DNA of 64,000 bases from an uncultured Steroidobacter sp. (GTDB taxonomy: Bacteria; Pseudomonadota; Gammaproteobacteria; Steroidobacterales; Steroidobacteraceae). The DNA lies in NCBI RefSeq assembly GCF_937958065.1, contig NZ_CALFXI010000004.1, forward strand, positions 1 to 64,000, read 5' to 3'. Made by a program: the position numbers and the translations under genes. Below, in pieces: positions 25,751 through 34,346 of this stretch. How positions within the stretch are numbered: the first letter of the stretch is position 1; each line of letters opens with the position of its first letter. The notes beneath the pieces are model-generated. The model saw only the letters and a program-made list of their open reading frames with translations, was not told where the DNA came from and did not search any database.

Positions 25751-26607
25751 TTCCTCTTCATCTCCACCAGGGATTTAATGATCAGCGTCAGCACCGCCAG
25801 CAGCGTCAACAGCGAGGCGACCGCGAACGAGCCAACGAAGTTGTACTCGTTATAAAGGATTTCCACATGCAACGGCATGGTGGTCGTCAGTCCACGGACG
25901 TGGCCGGACACGACCGAGACGGCGCCGAACTCGCCCATGGCACGGGCATTACACAGGATCACGCCGTACACCAGGCCCCAGCGAATCTTCGGCAGCGTGA
26001 CGTGGAAGAACGTCATCAGACCGCCGGCGCCGAGGGTGATCGCGGCCTCTTCTTCGTCGTTGCCCAGCTGCTGCATCAACGGAATCAGCTCGCGCGCCAC
26101 ATAGGGGAAGGTCACGAACATGGTTGCCAGTACGATGCCGGGCACGGCGAAGATGATGCTGATGTCGTGTTCCTGCAGCCACAGGCCGAACCAGCCCTGC
26201 GCGCCAAACAACAACACGTACACGAGGCCCGATATCACCGGCGACACGGCGATGGGCAGGTCGATCAGGGTGATCAGGAAGCTCTTGCCGCGAAACTCGA
26301 ATTTGGCGATGGCCCAGGCGGCCGCGATGCCGAAGATCGTGTTGGTGGGCACGACGATGGCCGCCACCGTCAATGTCAGCCGGATCGCCGCCAGCGTATC
26401 TTCATCCTTGAAGCTCTCGAAATACATCTCCCAGCCCTTGCTCAGCGCCGTGATGAACACGGTGGCGAGCGGCGCGAACAGCAGCGCCGCCAGGAAGCCG
26501 AGCGACAGCAGGATGAAAACGTACTTTACGATGGAAGAGATCAGGGTATCGCGGCCCGGCCGGCTCGCGATTTCCGCCAACATCTCCTTGGAAGGACCGC
26601 CTGCCAT
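25747..26607 (-). CDS. cysW: sulfate ABC transporter permease CysW
   Basis: A 286-residue inner-membrane permease with about six helices. It has the ABC-coupling EAA-type loop (EEEAAITLGAGGLMTFFHVTLPKIRWG) and the CysW end GEFGAVSVVSGHVRGLTTTMPLHVEILYNEY. It pairs with CysT to form the channel for sulfate and thiosulfate driven by CysA. The real start is ATG 26607, whose A overlaps the cysT stop (TGATG); the longer frame upstream lies within cysT. It overlaps the kinase gene by 4 nt downstream. Confidence 0.97.
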   Translation of the reverse strand: MAGGPSKEMLAEIASRPGRDTLISSIVKYVFILLSLGFLAALLFAPLATVFITALSKGWEMYFESFKDEDTLAAIRLTLTVAAIVVPTNTIFGIAAAWAIAKFEFRGKSFLITLIDLPIAVSPVISGLVYVLLFGAQGWFGLWLQEHDISIIFAVPGIVLATMFVTFPYVARELIPLMQQLGNDEEEAAITLGAGGLMTFFHVTLPKIRWGLVYGVILCNARAMGEFGAVSVVSGHVRGLTTTMPLHVEILYNEYNFVGSFAVASLLTLLAVLTLIIKSLVEMKRK

Positions 26608-27443
26608 CAGCGTCCCGCGGCGACCATGCGCCGACGGCTCCAGGCTTGCAGCAGGTTGATGGACAGCAACATCACGAACGACATGGTCAACATGATGAAG
26701 CCGAGCGCGGCGGCGCCCTTGTAGTCGAATTGCTCGAGCTTGATGACGATCAGCAGCGGCGTGATCTCGGTGCGCATCGGCAGGTTGCCGGCGATGAAGA
26801 TCACCGAGCCGTACTCGCCGACGGCGCGTGCGAACGCCAGCGTGAAGCCAGTGGCGAGCGCGGGAAACACGGTGGGCAGCACGATGCGCCGGAAGATGGT
26901 CAACCGACCGGCGCCGAGCGTCTCGGCGGCGTCTTCCAGATCGCGCTGCACTTCGGCGATCGCCGGTTGCACCGAGCGCACCACGAACGGCAAGCCGATC
27001 AGCGTCAATGCGACGACCACGCCGATCCACGTGTACGCAACCTTGATACCGAACGGCGCGAGGTGCTGACCGATCCAGCCGTTCTCCGCGAACACCGCCG
27101 TCAACGCGATACCCGACACCGCGGTCGGCAGCGCGAACGGCATATCGATCAGGGCATCGATGAGCTTGCGCCCGGGAAATTCATAGCGCACCAGCGTCCA
27201 GGCGATGATGAACCCGAACACGCTGTTCAAGGTCGCGGCCAGGATCGATGCGCCAAAGCTCAGTCGGTACGAAGCCAGTGCACGCGCATCGGTAACGACG
27301 CGCACGAAATCGCTCCAGCCCATGGTCGCCGTTTTCATGACCAGGGCCGCGAGCGGCACCAGCACGATGGCCGACAGAAAGAACGTCGAAAAGCCCAGCG
27401 TCAGGCCGAAGCCCGGCAGGATGGATGGCTGGCGGAAGCTCAT
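26607..27443 (-). CDS. cysT: sulfate ABC transporter permease CysT (CysU)
   Basis: A 278-residue inner-membrane permease with about six helices. It shows the CysT signature DMPFALPTAVSGIALTAVF and the EAA loop DLEDAAETLGAGRLTIFRRIVLPTVFPAL, followed by GEYGSVIFIAGNLPMRTEI. It forms a heterodimer with CysW. The start overlaps the binding-protein stop by 4 nt. Confidence 0.97.
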   Translation of the reverse strand: MSFRQPSILPGFGLTLGFSTFFLSAIVLVPLAALVMKTATMGWSDFVRVVTDARALASYRLSFGASILAATLNSVFGFIIAWTLVRYEFPGRKLIDALIDMPFALPTAVSGIALTAVFAENGWIGQHLAPFGIKVAYTWIGVVVALTLIGLPFVVRSVQPAIAEVQRDLEDAAETLGAGRLTIFRRIVLPTVFPALATGFTLAFARAVGEYGSVIFIAGNLPMRTEITPLLIVIKLEQFDYKGAAALGFIMLTMSFVMLLSINLLQAWSRRRMVAAGR

Positions 27444-28525
27444 TTGCCCGGGCTCCCGCCGCCATAAATACGATCGAACAACGCGCCGTCGGCGAAGTGC
27501 TGTTCGTGCGTCACCTTCCAGCCGCCAAACACCTGGTCGATGGTGAACAGATCGAGCGCCGGGAACTGATCCTTGTGCCGTTCCAGGACCGCGGGGTTGC
27601 GCGGCCGGAAATAATGAGTGGCCGCGATCTCCTGGCCGGGCTCTTCATACAGATATCTCAGATACGCTTCGGCAATCTGACGCGTGCCCCGTCGATCGAC
27701 GACGGTATCGACCACCGCCACCGGCGGCTCGGCCAGGATGCTGCTGCTCGGAATCACGATCTCGACTTTGTCGGGACCCAGTTCTTTGATGGCGAGCAGC
27801 GCTTCGTTTTCCCACGCGAGCAGCACATCGCCGATCTCACGTTGCACGAATGTGTTCGTCGCGCCTCGCGCGCCGCTGTCGAGCACGGGAACATGCTTGT
27901 ACAGCTGCGTCACATATTGTTCGGCCTTTTTCTGAGCCGCGGCGACCGCCTGCTCAGCCGCAGGATCGTCGAGCTTCGACCAATCTCCTCCCAACTCGGT
28001 GCGCAACATCGAACCCCACGCGGCGAGATAATTCCAGCGCGCGCCGCCGGAGGTCTTGGGATTCGGCGTGACGACCGCAACGCCCTCGCGAATCAGATCC
28101 GGCCAATCCTTGATCTGCTTGGGATTGCCCTTGCGCACCAGGAACACGATGGTCGAGGTATAGGGCGAGCTGTTGTCCGGCAGACGCTTCTGCCAGTCCG
28201 CGCCGAGCCGCTTGCCCTTGATCTGAATCGAATCGATGTCGTACGCGAGCGCGAGCGTGACCACATCCGCGTCCAGACCGTCGATCACCGCACGCGCCTG
28301 GCTGCCCGAGCCGGCATGCGATTGTTTGATCGTGACGCGCTGCTTGTGCTCCTGCTCCCAGCGCTTCGAGAAACTTTCGTTGAATTCGCGATACAGCTCG
28401 CGCGTCGGATCGTAGCTGACGTTGAGCAGCGTCACGCGCCCGGCATCGTCGCTGCTGCCGCAACCGGCGAGCAGTGTCAGCATGCCCAGGCAGGCCGCCA
28501 ATGTGCTGCGTTTGAAGACGTTCAT
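27440..28525 (-). CDS. sbp: sulfate-binding lipoprotein of the ABC transporter
   Basis: A 361-residue sulfate-binding protein made as a lipoprotein: signal peptide with lipobox LLAGC and lipidated C22. The mature body starts VTLLNVSYDPTRELYREF and keeps QSHAGSGSQAR, NSSPYTSTIVFLVRKGNPK, TPNPKTSGGARWNY and SGARGATNTF. An insertion around DPAAEQAVAAAQKKAEQ is absent from the orphan paralogue at 8.7 kb. Membrane anchoring of a sulfate-binding protein in a Gram-negative bacterium is less common than a free periplasmic form. It overlaps cysA by 4 nt and cysT by 4 nt. Confidence 0.95.
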   Translation of the reverse strand: MNVFKRSTLAACLGMLTLLAGCGSSDDAGRVTLLNVSYDPTRELYREFNESFSKRWEQEHKQRVTIKQSHAGSGSQARAVIDGLDADVVTLALAYDIDSIQIKGKRLGADWQKRLPDNSSPYTSTIVFLVRKGNPKQIKDWPDLIREGVAVVTPNPKTSGGARWNYLAAWGSMLRTELGGDWSKLDDPAAEQAVAAAQKKAEQYVTQLYKHVPVLDSGARGATNTFVQREIGDVLLAWENEALLAIKELGPDKVEIVIPSSSILAEPPVAVVDTVVDRRGTRQIAEAYLRYLYEEPGQEIAATHYFRPRNPAVLERHKDQFPALDLFTIDQVFGGWKVTHEQHFADGALFDRIYGGGSPGK

Positions 28526-30315
28526 TCGGCGGCCCCTTCGCTGTTGTCCTTGCTGGGCCGGTACACGATCATCATCGGATAGCTCGCACCGGACGTGAAC
28601 AACGCACCGAACGTACCGCGCAGTTGCGCCGGATCGGAGACGCCGAGAATCAGCATGGGATCTTGAGAGTCGTGCAACTGACGCTGCAACTCGTCGGCAG
28701 CGGCGCCGAAGCGCAACTCGGTGCGCATTTCGAGACCGTGCACCGCCTGCGCTTCGGAGCGCGCATCGAGCAGAGTGCGTACGCCGAACGGACGCTGCGA
28801 TTCGCCGCTCGACCCTTCGGGAAGAATGCCCACGTACACCGCTTCGGCCGCAACGTGACGTAACAGACTCGCCGCGACCGCCAGCGTCGAACGACGCGCC
28901 GAATCATCTGCCCAGTGAATCAGCACTCGTTGAGGAGATGCGGAATGCGCCGGCAACACCAGCACTTCACCAGCGCCGTTCTGTAACAGCCACTGCAATT
29001 GATCCGCAGTTTTCGGACCCGCCGCGATGACGGCCACGCCAGAGACGGGAGCGCTTGCCGGTGCGTCGCATGCAACCAGCGGCGTCTCCTCGCGCTTGAT
29101 GATGCGGGTCTTCATGCGACTCGCGAGCTCGACCAGCAATGGATGCTGTGACAATCGCTCGCACGAAGCTTGATCGGAACCGTACGCGGTGTAGCTGGAC
29201 AGCGGCGTCGGCAACACGTGAATTCGTCGCACCCCGATCGCGACCGACTGACCCAGCGTCACCGGAAACAAGCGTTGTTCGTGCTGTGTGCGCGTGACAT
29301 CCAGCAACGCGGCAGGCGCGCTGCTACCGTTGGCCTGGGTCACGATATGAGCGTTGGCTGCGCCATCCGCCATGCGCACGCGCATGCGTTCGAGCGCGCC
29401 GGTGAAGACCAGTTCTTCCACGATGCCGTTGGCGATGAAGTTGGTGCGCAGATTGTCGCGCGTGGGCGCCAGCTCCACTTCTTCAGGACGCAGCACGGCG
29501 ACCACTTCCTGCTCGCGCCCACCTTCGAGCTTCTCGACGCGTCGGGCGTTTACGGGCGCCGCGCCAAAGCGAATGCCCTGCTCCGTCTGACGCGCCAGCA
29601 ACAGGTTTGCAGCGCCGAGGAACGTCGCGACGAAACGAGTCGCGGGGCGCGCATACAGCTCATCGGGCTTGCCGCTCTCGAGCAGGCGGCCGAGATTCAT
29701 CACGCCGATCCGATCGGCCATGGCGAACGCTTCTTCCTGGTCGTGCGTCACCAGCACCGTGGTGATTTTCAGCTCACGCTGCACCTGGCGAATCGTCCGA
29801 CGCAGCTCTTCGCGGATCTTGGCGTCCAACGCGCCGAAGGGTTCGTCGAGCAGCAACACCGGAGGCTTGTGAGCGAGCGCGCGAGCGACAGCGACGCGCT
29901 GCTGTTGACCTCCCGACAGCTGGGTGGGCAAGCGATCGTCCATGCCCTCCAGCGCCACCAGGCGCAGCAGCTCCTTGCGGCGCTCGCGACGCTCGGCGGC
30001 CTTCATGCGTCGGACCTTGAGCGCGAACTCGATGTTCTCGCCCACCGTCATGTGGCGGAACAGCGCGTAATTCTGGAACACCAGGCCGACACCCCGTTGC
30101 CGCGCGGACACATGCGTGACATCGTTGCCGTGCAGCGCGATGCGGCCATGATCGACGCCGGTCAGGCCCGCAATGGCCCGCAACAGAGTGCTTTTGCCGC
30201 TACCGCTCGGACCGAGCAGAACGTAGAACTCGCCCTCGCCGACTTCCAACGAAACGTCGTTGACGACGGGCGAGCCTTGATACCGTTTGGTGACTTGGTC
30301 GAGCGTAATGGACAT
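28522..30315 (-). CDS. cysA: sulfate ABC transporter ATPase CysA with extra C-terminal domain
   Basis: The first 370 residues are a standard CysA: Walker A GPSGSGKS (35-42), signature LSGGQQQR (133-140), Walker B VLLLDEP (153-159), switch H191 and a TOBE-type regulatory segment at about 270-370. Ordinary CysA ends near residue 330-365, but this protein runs to 597. The extra part, about 375-597, includes a segment (462-585) with the layout of a universal-stress-protein fold. It opens with a strand RVLIHWADDSARRS, then helix AVAASLLRHVAAEAVYVGIL, a later strand LEMRTELRFG and an ending strand PMLILGVSD. It may act as a regulatory domain on the ATPase. First gene of the operon. Confidence 0.94.
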   Translation of the reverse strand: MSITLDQVTKRYQGSPVVNDVSLEVGEGEFYVLLGPSGSGKSTLLRAIAGLTGVDHGRIALHGNDVTHVSARQRGVGLVFQNYALFRHMTVGENIEFALKVRRMKAAERRERRKELLRLVALEGMDDRLPTQLSGGQQQRVAVARALAHKPPVLLLDEPFGALDAKIREELRRTIRQVQRELKITTVLVTHDQEEAFAMADRIGVMNLGRLLESGKPDELYARPATRFVATFLGAANLLLARQTEQGIRFGAAPVNARRVEKLEGGREQEVVAVLRPEEVELAPTRDNLRTNFIANGIVEELVFTGALERMRVRMADGAANAHIVTQANGSSAPAALLDVTRTQHEQRLFPVTLGQSVAIGVRRIHVLPTPLSSYTAYGSDQASCERLSQHPLLVELASRMKTRIIKREETPLVACDAPASAPVSGVAVIAAGPKTADQLQWLLQNGAGEVLVLPAHSASPQRVLIHWADDSARRSTLAVAASLLRHVAAEAVYVGILPEGSSGESQRPFGVRTLLDARSEAQAVHGLEMRTELRFGAAADELQRQLHDSQDPMLILGVSDPAQLRGTFGALFTSGASYPMMIVYRPSKDNSEGAAE

Positions 30316-30363
30316 ACGGGCCGGGAGCTTACCGGCCGCCAGTGATAAGGTCAGTAATCGACG

Positions 30364-30382
30364 GGTTATAAAACGGTTATAA
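30364..30382. repeat. 11-bp-spaced direct repeat upstream of cysA
   Basis: GGTTATAA occurs at 30364-30371 and again at 30375-30382, an 11-bp period (about one helical turn). The second copy is part of the perfect palindrome GTTATAAC (30376-30383). It lies in the divergent control region 49-67 bases before the cysA start and 72 or more bases before the ATPase gene on the other strand. Spacing and position suit a regulator-binding site, possibly for CysB or the operon's own response regulator; this is inference. Confidence 0.5.
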
Positions 30383-30453
30383 CGTCAGAAGCGAACGACG
30401 CCGCGTCATCGCTAAAAGTTCTTAGCCGATGCCCTCCAACGAGCAATTTTTCC

Positions 30454-32868
30454 ATGGCGACTCTTCCCTCCTACGAAGCCCTCGGCTCCTTCTATCTGGG
30501 CCGCGAATACGACGCCGAGCGTGGCGCCGATCGCCCCGACTTGCTGCTGTACGACTCGCGCGATCTGACCACTCATGCGGTCTGCGTCGGCATGACTGGC
30601 AGCGGCAAGACCGGCCTGTGCCTGTCGTTGCTCGAGGAAGCGGCCATCGACGGAGTGCCGGCCATCGCCATCGACCCCAAAGGCGACCTCGGTAACCTGC
30701 TGTTGAGCTTCCCCGCACTTCGGCCCGAAGACTTCGCCCCCTGGATCGATGCCGGCGCCGCGGCCCGTCAAGGCATCACCCCGGCAGACGCGGCCGTCAA
30801 GACGGCGGAAACCTGGCGCAAGGGCCTGGCGGACTGGGACGAAGACGGCGACCGGATCGCTCGCTTCCGTGACGCCGTGGACATTGCGATCTATACCCCG
30901 GGCAGCGAGGCGGGCCGTCCGCTCTCGGTGCTGCAGTCCTTTGCGGCGCCTTCCGAAGAGCAGCGCCTGGACAGCGGCGCCCTGCGTGAGCGTGTCAGTG
31001 CAACAGTAGGTGGCTTGCTGGGACTGGCCGGCATCGAGGCCGATCCGCTGCAGAGTCGCGAACACATTCTGCTATCGACCTTGCTCGAGCAGGCCTGGAC
31101 CGCGGGCCGCGACCTCAGCCTGGCCGCATTGATCCAGGGCATTCAAAAGCCGCCGTTCGACAAGGTCGGCGTGTTCGACCTGGAGACTTTCTTTCCCGCC
31201 AAGGAACGCCTGCAACTGGCGATGGCGCTCAACAACCTGATCGCAGCGCCAAGCTTCGCGGCCTGGATGAAGGGCGAGCCGCTCGATGTACAGCGATTGT
31301 TGTTCACGGCTGAAGGCAAGCCGCGGATCTCGGTCATTTCGATCGCGCATCTCGGCGATGCCGAGCGCATGTTCGTGGTGACGTTGCTGCTGGGTGAAAT
31401 CGTCGCGTGGATGCGGCGCCAGTCGGGCACGTCGAGCCTGCGTGCGATGTTGTATATGGACGAGATCTTCGGCTACTTCCCGCCGAGCGCCATGCCGCCG
31501 TCGAAGATGCCGCTGCTCACGCTCATGAAGCAAGCACGCGCGTTTGGATTGGGCGTGACCTTGGCGACGCAGAACCCGGTCGATCTCGATTACAAAGGTC
31601 TGTCGAATGCCGGGACCTGGTTCATCGGACGGTTGCAGACCGAGCGCGACAAGGCGCGCGTGATCGAGGGCTTGCTCGGCGCGGCGGGCGAAGGCCTGGA
31701 CAAGGCGCAGCTGGAGAAACTGCTCGCCAACCTGGGCAATCGCGTGTTCCTGATGCGCAACGTGCACGACGCCGCACCGGTGTTGTTCCGCACGCGCTGG
31801 ACGCTGTCATATCTTCGCGGCCCGCTGACATTGCAGGAGATTGCAAAGCTGTCGCACGCCACGGCAGCATCGGATGTCTCGCCTGCGTTAGCCGGGCCGG
31901 GATCTTCGATTGCGCGGCCCAACCAGGCGAGCGAAAGAAACATGGCGGCGGCGAGAATGAGCCATCCTTCGGACAAGCCCGTCATCCCCGCCGACATCAA
32001 TGAGCTCTATCTCGAAACCTCGCAAGCGGAGGTAACGTATCTGCCTCGCGTTCTGGGCATCGCGCGCCTGCATTTCGTCGACAAGGCAGCCGGCCTGGAT
32101 GTCTGGGAAACGCGCTCGTTCATCGCGCCGCTCGACGACAACGAATCCAACGTCGACTGGGCGCAAGCCGAAGTCGGCGACGACTTGCAGAAGCAGCTTT
32201 CCAACAAGCCGCCTCAGAACGCACGTTACGCGGAGGCGCCGGCGGCTTTGCTGCGGGCTCAGAACTATCGCTCGTGGCAAAAAGAACTGGCCAGCTATCT
32301 GTATTCCGAGGTGACGCTGCCGATCTTCCATTGCCCCGCGGTCGGCCAGTCGGTCGCGCCCGGCACCAGCGAGGGCGACTTCCGCGCCAAGCTCGGTCTC
32401 GCCTTGCGCGAGAAGCGCGACGCCGAGATCGAGAAGCTGCGAAAGAAATATGCGCCCAAGCTGGCGACGCTGCAGGACCAGCTGCGTCGCGCGGATGAGC
32501 GAGTCGAACGGGAGCGCTCCGACCTGTCACAAAAGAAAATGCAGACGGCGATTTCGGTGGGAACGTCGATCCTGGGCGCGCTGCTGGGACGTAAAGCGGT
32601 CAGCGTCGGCAATGCACAGCGACTCGGCAGTGCCGCCCGCAGCGCCGGCCGGCTCGGCAAGGAAAGCAGTGACATCGATCGCGCGGAAGAAAACCGGGAA
32701 GTGATTCAGCAACGCCTGACGGACCTGCAGAACGAGCTGGAATCGGAAGTCAGCCAGCTGCGCAGCGAGCTCGATCCCGCGACGGTGGCAGTCGAACGAA
32801 CCTCGGTGAAACCCCGCAAGACCGACATCGACGTGCGCACCGTCGCGCTGCTGTGGGTGCCGAGCTGA
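30454..32868 (+). CDS. HerA-like AAA ATPase (DUF87/DUF853-like)
   Basis: An 804-residue ATPase. Walker A GMTGSGKT (46-53) is followed by IAIDPKGDLGNL. A Walker B-like block LYMDEIFGYFPPS lies near residue 335 and the sensor-like ATQNPVDLDYKGLSNAGTW near 370. This is the arrangement of the HerA/FtsK-like DUF87/DUF853 ATPases. The C-terminal third (about 640-770) is a long charged coiled coil with a glycine/alanine-rich stretch. Such proteins are thought to translocate DNA or act in quality control; no nuclease partner such as NurA lies alongside, so function is open. Divergent from cysA. Confidence 0.85.
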   Translation: MATLPSYEALGSFYLGREYDAERGADRPDLLLYDSRDLTTHAVCVGMTGSGKTGLCLSLLEEAAIDGVPAIAIDPKGDLGNLLLSFPALRPEDFAPWIDAGAAARQGITPADAAVKTAETWRKGLADWDEDGDRIARFRDAVDIAIYTPGSEAGRPLSVLQSFAAPSEEQRLDSGALRERVSATVGGLLGLAGIEADPLQSREHILLSTLLEQAWTAGRDLSLAALIQGIQKPPFDKVGVFDLETFFPAKERLQLAMALNNLIAAPSFAAWMKGEPLDVQRLLFTAEGKPRISVISIAHLGDAERMFVVTLLLGEIVAWMRRQSGTSSLRAMLYMDEIFGYFPPSAMPPSKMPLLTLMKQARAFGLGVTLATQNPVDLDYKGLSNAGTWFIGRLQTERDKARVIEGLLGAAGEGLDKAQLEKLLANLGNRVFLMRNVHDAAPVLFRTRWTLSYLRGPLTLQEIAKLSHATAASDVSPALAGPGSSIARPNQASERNMAAARMSHPSDKPVIPADINELYLETSQAEVTYLPRVLGIARLHFVDKAAGLDVWETRSFIAPLDDNESNVDWAQAEVGDDLQKQLSNKPPQNARYAEAPAALLRAQNYRSWQKELASYLYSEVTLPIFHCPAVGQSVAPGTSEGDFRAKLGLALREKRDAEIEKLRKKYAPKLATLQDQLRRADERVERERSDLSQKKMQTAISVGTSILGALLGRKAVSVGNAQRLGSAARSAGRLGKESSDIDRAEENREVIQQRLTDLQNELESEVSQLRSELDPATVAVERTSVKPRKTDIDVRTVALLWVPS

Positions 32869-32878
32869 GCGCTCGGCC

Positions 32879-33364
32879 CTACTGCATGCGATAACTCTCG
32901 AAGGCCTCGATCGGAACCGCCTTCAAGATCACGTCCGGGCCCTGTCGAAGAATATCCTTGGAGATCTCGCCCGCCAGCATCGAGTGCGTCGGGCCCGACA
33001 GCGCCTGACGCAGCAGGCCCAGCATCTTCGGCCCTGCCACCAGCACCAGCCGGTCGAACTCGTTGCGGGCGCGATCGGTCTCGATCTTCCTGGCCACCTC
33101 CTTGGCGAACAAGGTCAGCTCGTGTCGTACGGTGCTCTTCTCGCCCGTCACACCATGATGATGGCCTTCGATGCCACCGATGCCGTGACCGACCCCGTTG
33201 GTGCCGCCGAAGCGGCGGCCGGGCCGGTCGGTTTCCAGCTCAATATCTCTTTTGCCGCTCCTTTCGTTGTGCAGCGAGCCGCGCTCGATCATCGGTGACC
33301 TGGGTGTCACGGCATCGTAAAAGCTCGCCTGACGTTCATCGGCAACGACAATGCGTACATTCAT
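32879..33364 (-). CDS. host attachment family protein (baeRF-like)
   Basis: A 161-residue cytosolic protein of the host-attachment family (PF10116). It begins VRIVVADERQASFYD and has the recurring LVLVAGPKMLGLLRQALS block and a terminal helix. A histidine/glycine-rich loop (GIGGIEGHHHG) sits in the middle. The family was named for Agrobacterium attachment but is related to peptide-release-factor-like folds, and its true role is unclear. Start at the internal ATG 33364; the longer frame adds a Cys-rich segment with no conservation I know. Confidence 0.85.
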   Translation of the reverse strand: MNVRIVVADERQASFYDAVTPRSPMIERGSLHNERSGKRDIELETDRPGRRFGGTNGVGHGIGGIEGHHHGVTGEKSTVRHELTLFAKEVARKIETDRARNEFDRLVLVAGPKMLGLLRQALSGPTHSMLAGEISKDILRQGPDVILKAVPIEAFESYRMQ

Positions 33365-33393
33365 GGGCAGCTCCCTTGGAACAGATGGACAGC

Positions 33394-33426
33394 AAAAAGC
33401 CTCCTCCGCCCACCGACAGAGGAGGC
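33394..33426 (-). terminator. rho-independent terminator
   Basis: An 8-bp perfect stem (GCCTCCTC at 33399-33406, GAGGAGGC at 33419-33426) with a 12-nt loop and five T on the minus strand (33398-33394). It follows the OmpA-like gene by 45 bases. Confidence 0.85.
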
Positions 33427-33470
33427 TACCAACAGCGCAGACCGCGGATGTGCTCGTCATTACAGCCCGA

Positions 33471-34301
33471 CTATTGCACGTCGGAAGCTACCCGCGATCG
33501 GTTGTCCGAAAAGATCATTTCCACGCGACGATTCTGTTGACGGCCCGCCGCGGTATCGTTGCTTGCGATGGGGAACGACTTGCCCTTGCCCACGGCCGTG
33601 ATCTGATCCGCGGACACGCCTCGCTCCAGCAGTGCGGTCTGCACCGCTGCCGCGCGACGCTCGGAGAGGGCCTGATTCAACTCATCGGAGCCCACGCTAT
33701 CGGTGTGCCCTTCGATCACCACCTTGCGGTCCGGCGCTTCCTTCAGCACCGAGGCGAGCCGATCGATGGAGTTGTAAGCGCCGGGCTTCAAAGTGGCCTT
33801 GCCCGTATCGAACAGCACGTCGCCCAAGGTGAGCACCATGCCTCGATCAGTCTTCTTGGCGCGCATATCGGAGAGCTCCTGTTCCAACGTACTGGCGCGC
33901 TGCTCGGCGGCCCGCGCCTCTTGCGCATGCCGTCTCGCCTCGGCTTCGCGCGCCTCGGCCAGCACAGCCGTGCGCTCGGCGTTGCCCTTCTGGATCTCAT
34001 CCTGCGCCTGTGCCGTCAGGATCTTCTCGTTGGCAATCTGCGCATTGCGTGCCGCTACCTGGGCCTCGTACTGAATGTCCTCCACCTTCGCGCCCTCGTC
34101 GGCCAGCTTGTTGGCCCGATCCAACGCCTTGCGCGCATCGGAAACATTCGTGGCTGCAACACCCGCGCGCGGTGAGGCTTCCACTTGCGGCACGACGGCC
34201 CGCGCCACCTCCAGGTCCTCGATGCTTGGCGGCGTCGAACTGCACGCAGCGAGCAGACCAGCGACGGCAGCGCTCAACAACAAATGATATGAACGGCTCA
34301 T
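33471..34301 (-). CDS. OmpA-like lipoprotein with DUF4398 domain
   Basis: A 276-residue outer-membrane lipoprotein with signal peptide, lipobox LLAAC and lipidated C20. An N-terminal DUF4398-type helical region (about 28-90) leads into a coiled coil rich in Ala and Glu (90-150). The C-terminal OmpA domain has TLGDVLFDTGKATLKPGAY, EGHTDSVGSDELNQALSERRA, GKGKSFP and QQNRRVEM, the peptidoglycan-binding pattern. It probably tethers the outer membrane to the cell wall. It sits just downstream of a second DUF4398 lipoprotein. Confidence 0.93.
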   Translation of the reverse strand: MSRSYHLLLSAAVAGLLAACSSTPPSIEDLEVARAVVPQVEASPRAGVAATNVSDARKALDRANKLADEGAKVEDIQYEAQVAARNAQIANEKILTAQAQDEIQKGNAERTAVLAEAREAEARRHAQEARAAEQRASTLEQELSDMRAKKTDRGMVLTLGDVLFDTGKATLKPGAYNSIDRLASVLKEAPDRKVVIEGHTDSVGSDELNQALSERRAAAVQTALLERGVSADQITAVGKGKSFPIASNDTAAGRQQNRRVEMIFSDNRSRVASDVQ

Positions 34302-34346
34302 GATCTTCTCCGGCGGTTGACGAGTCTGCTGTCCACCATTACTTCA

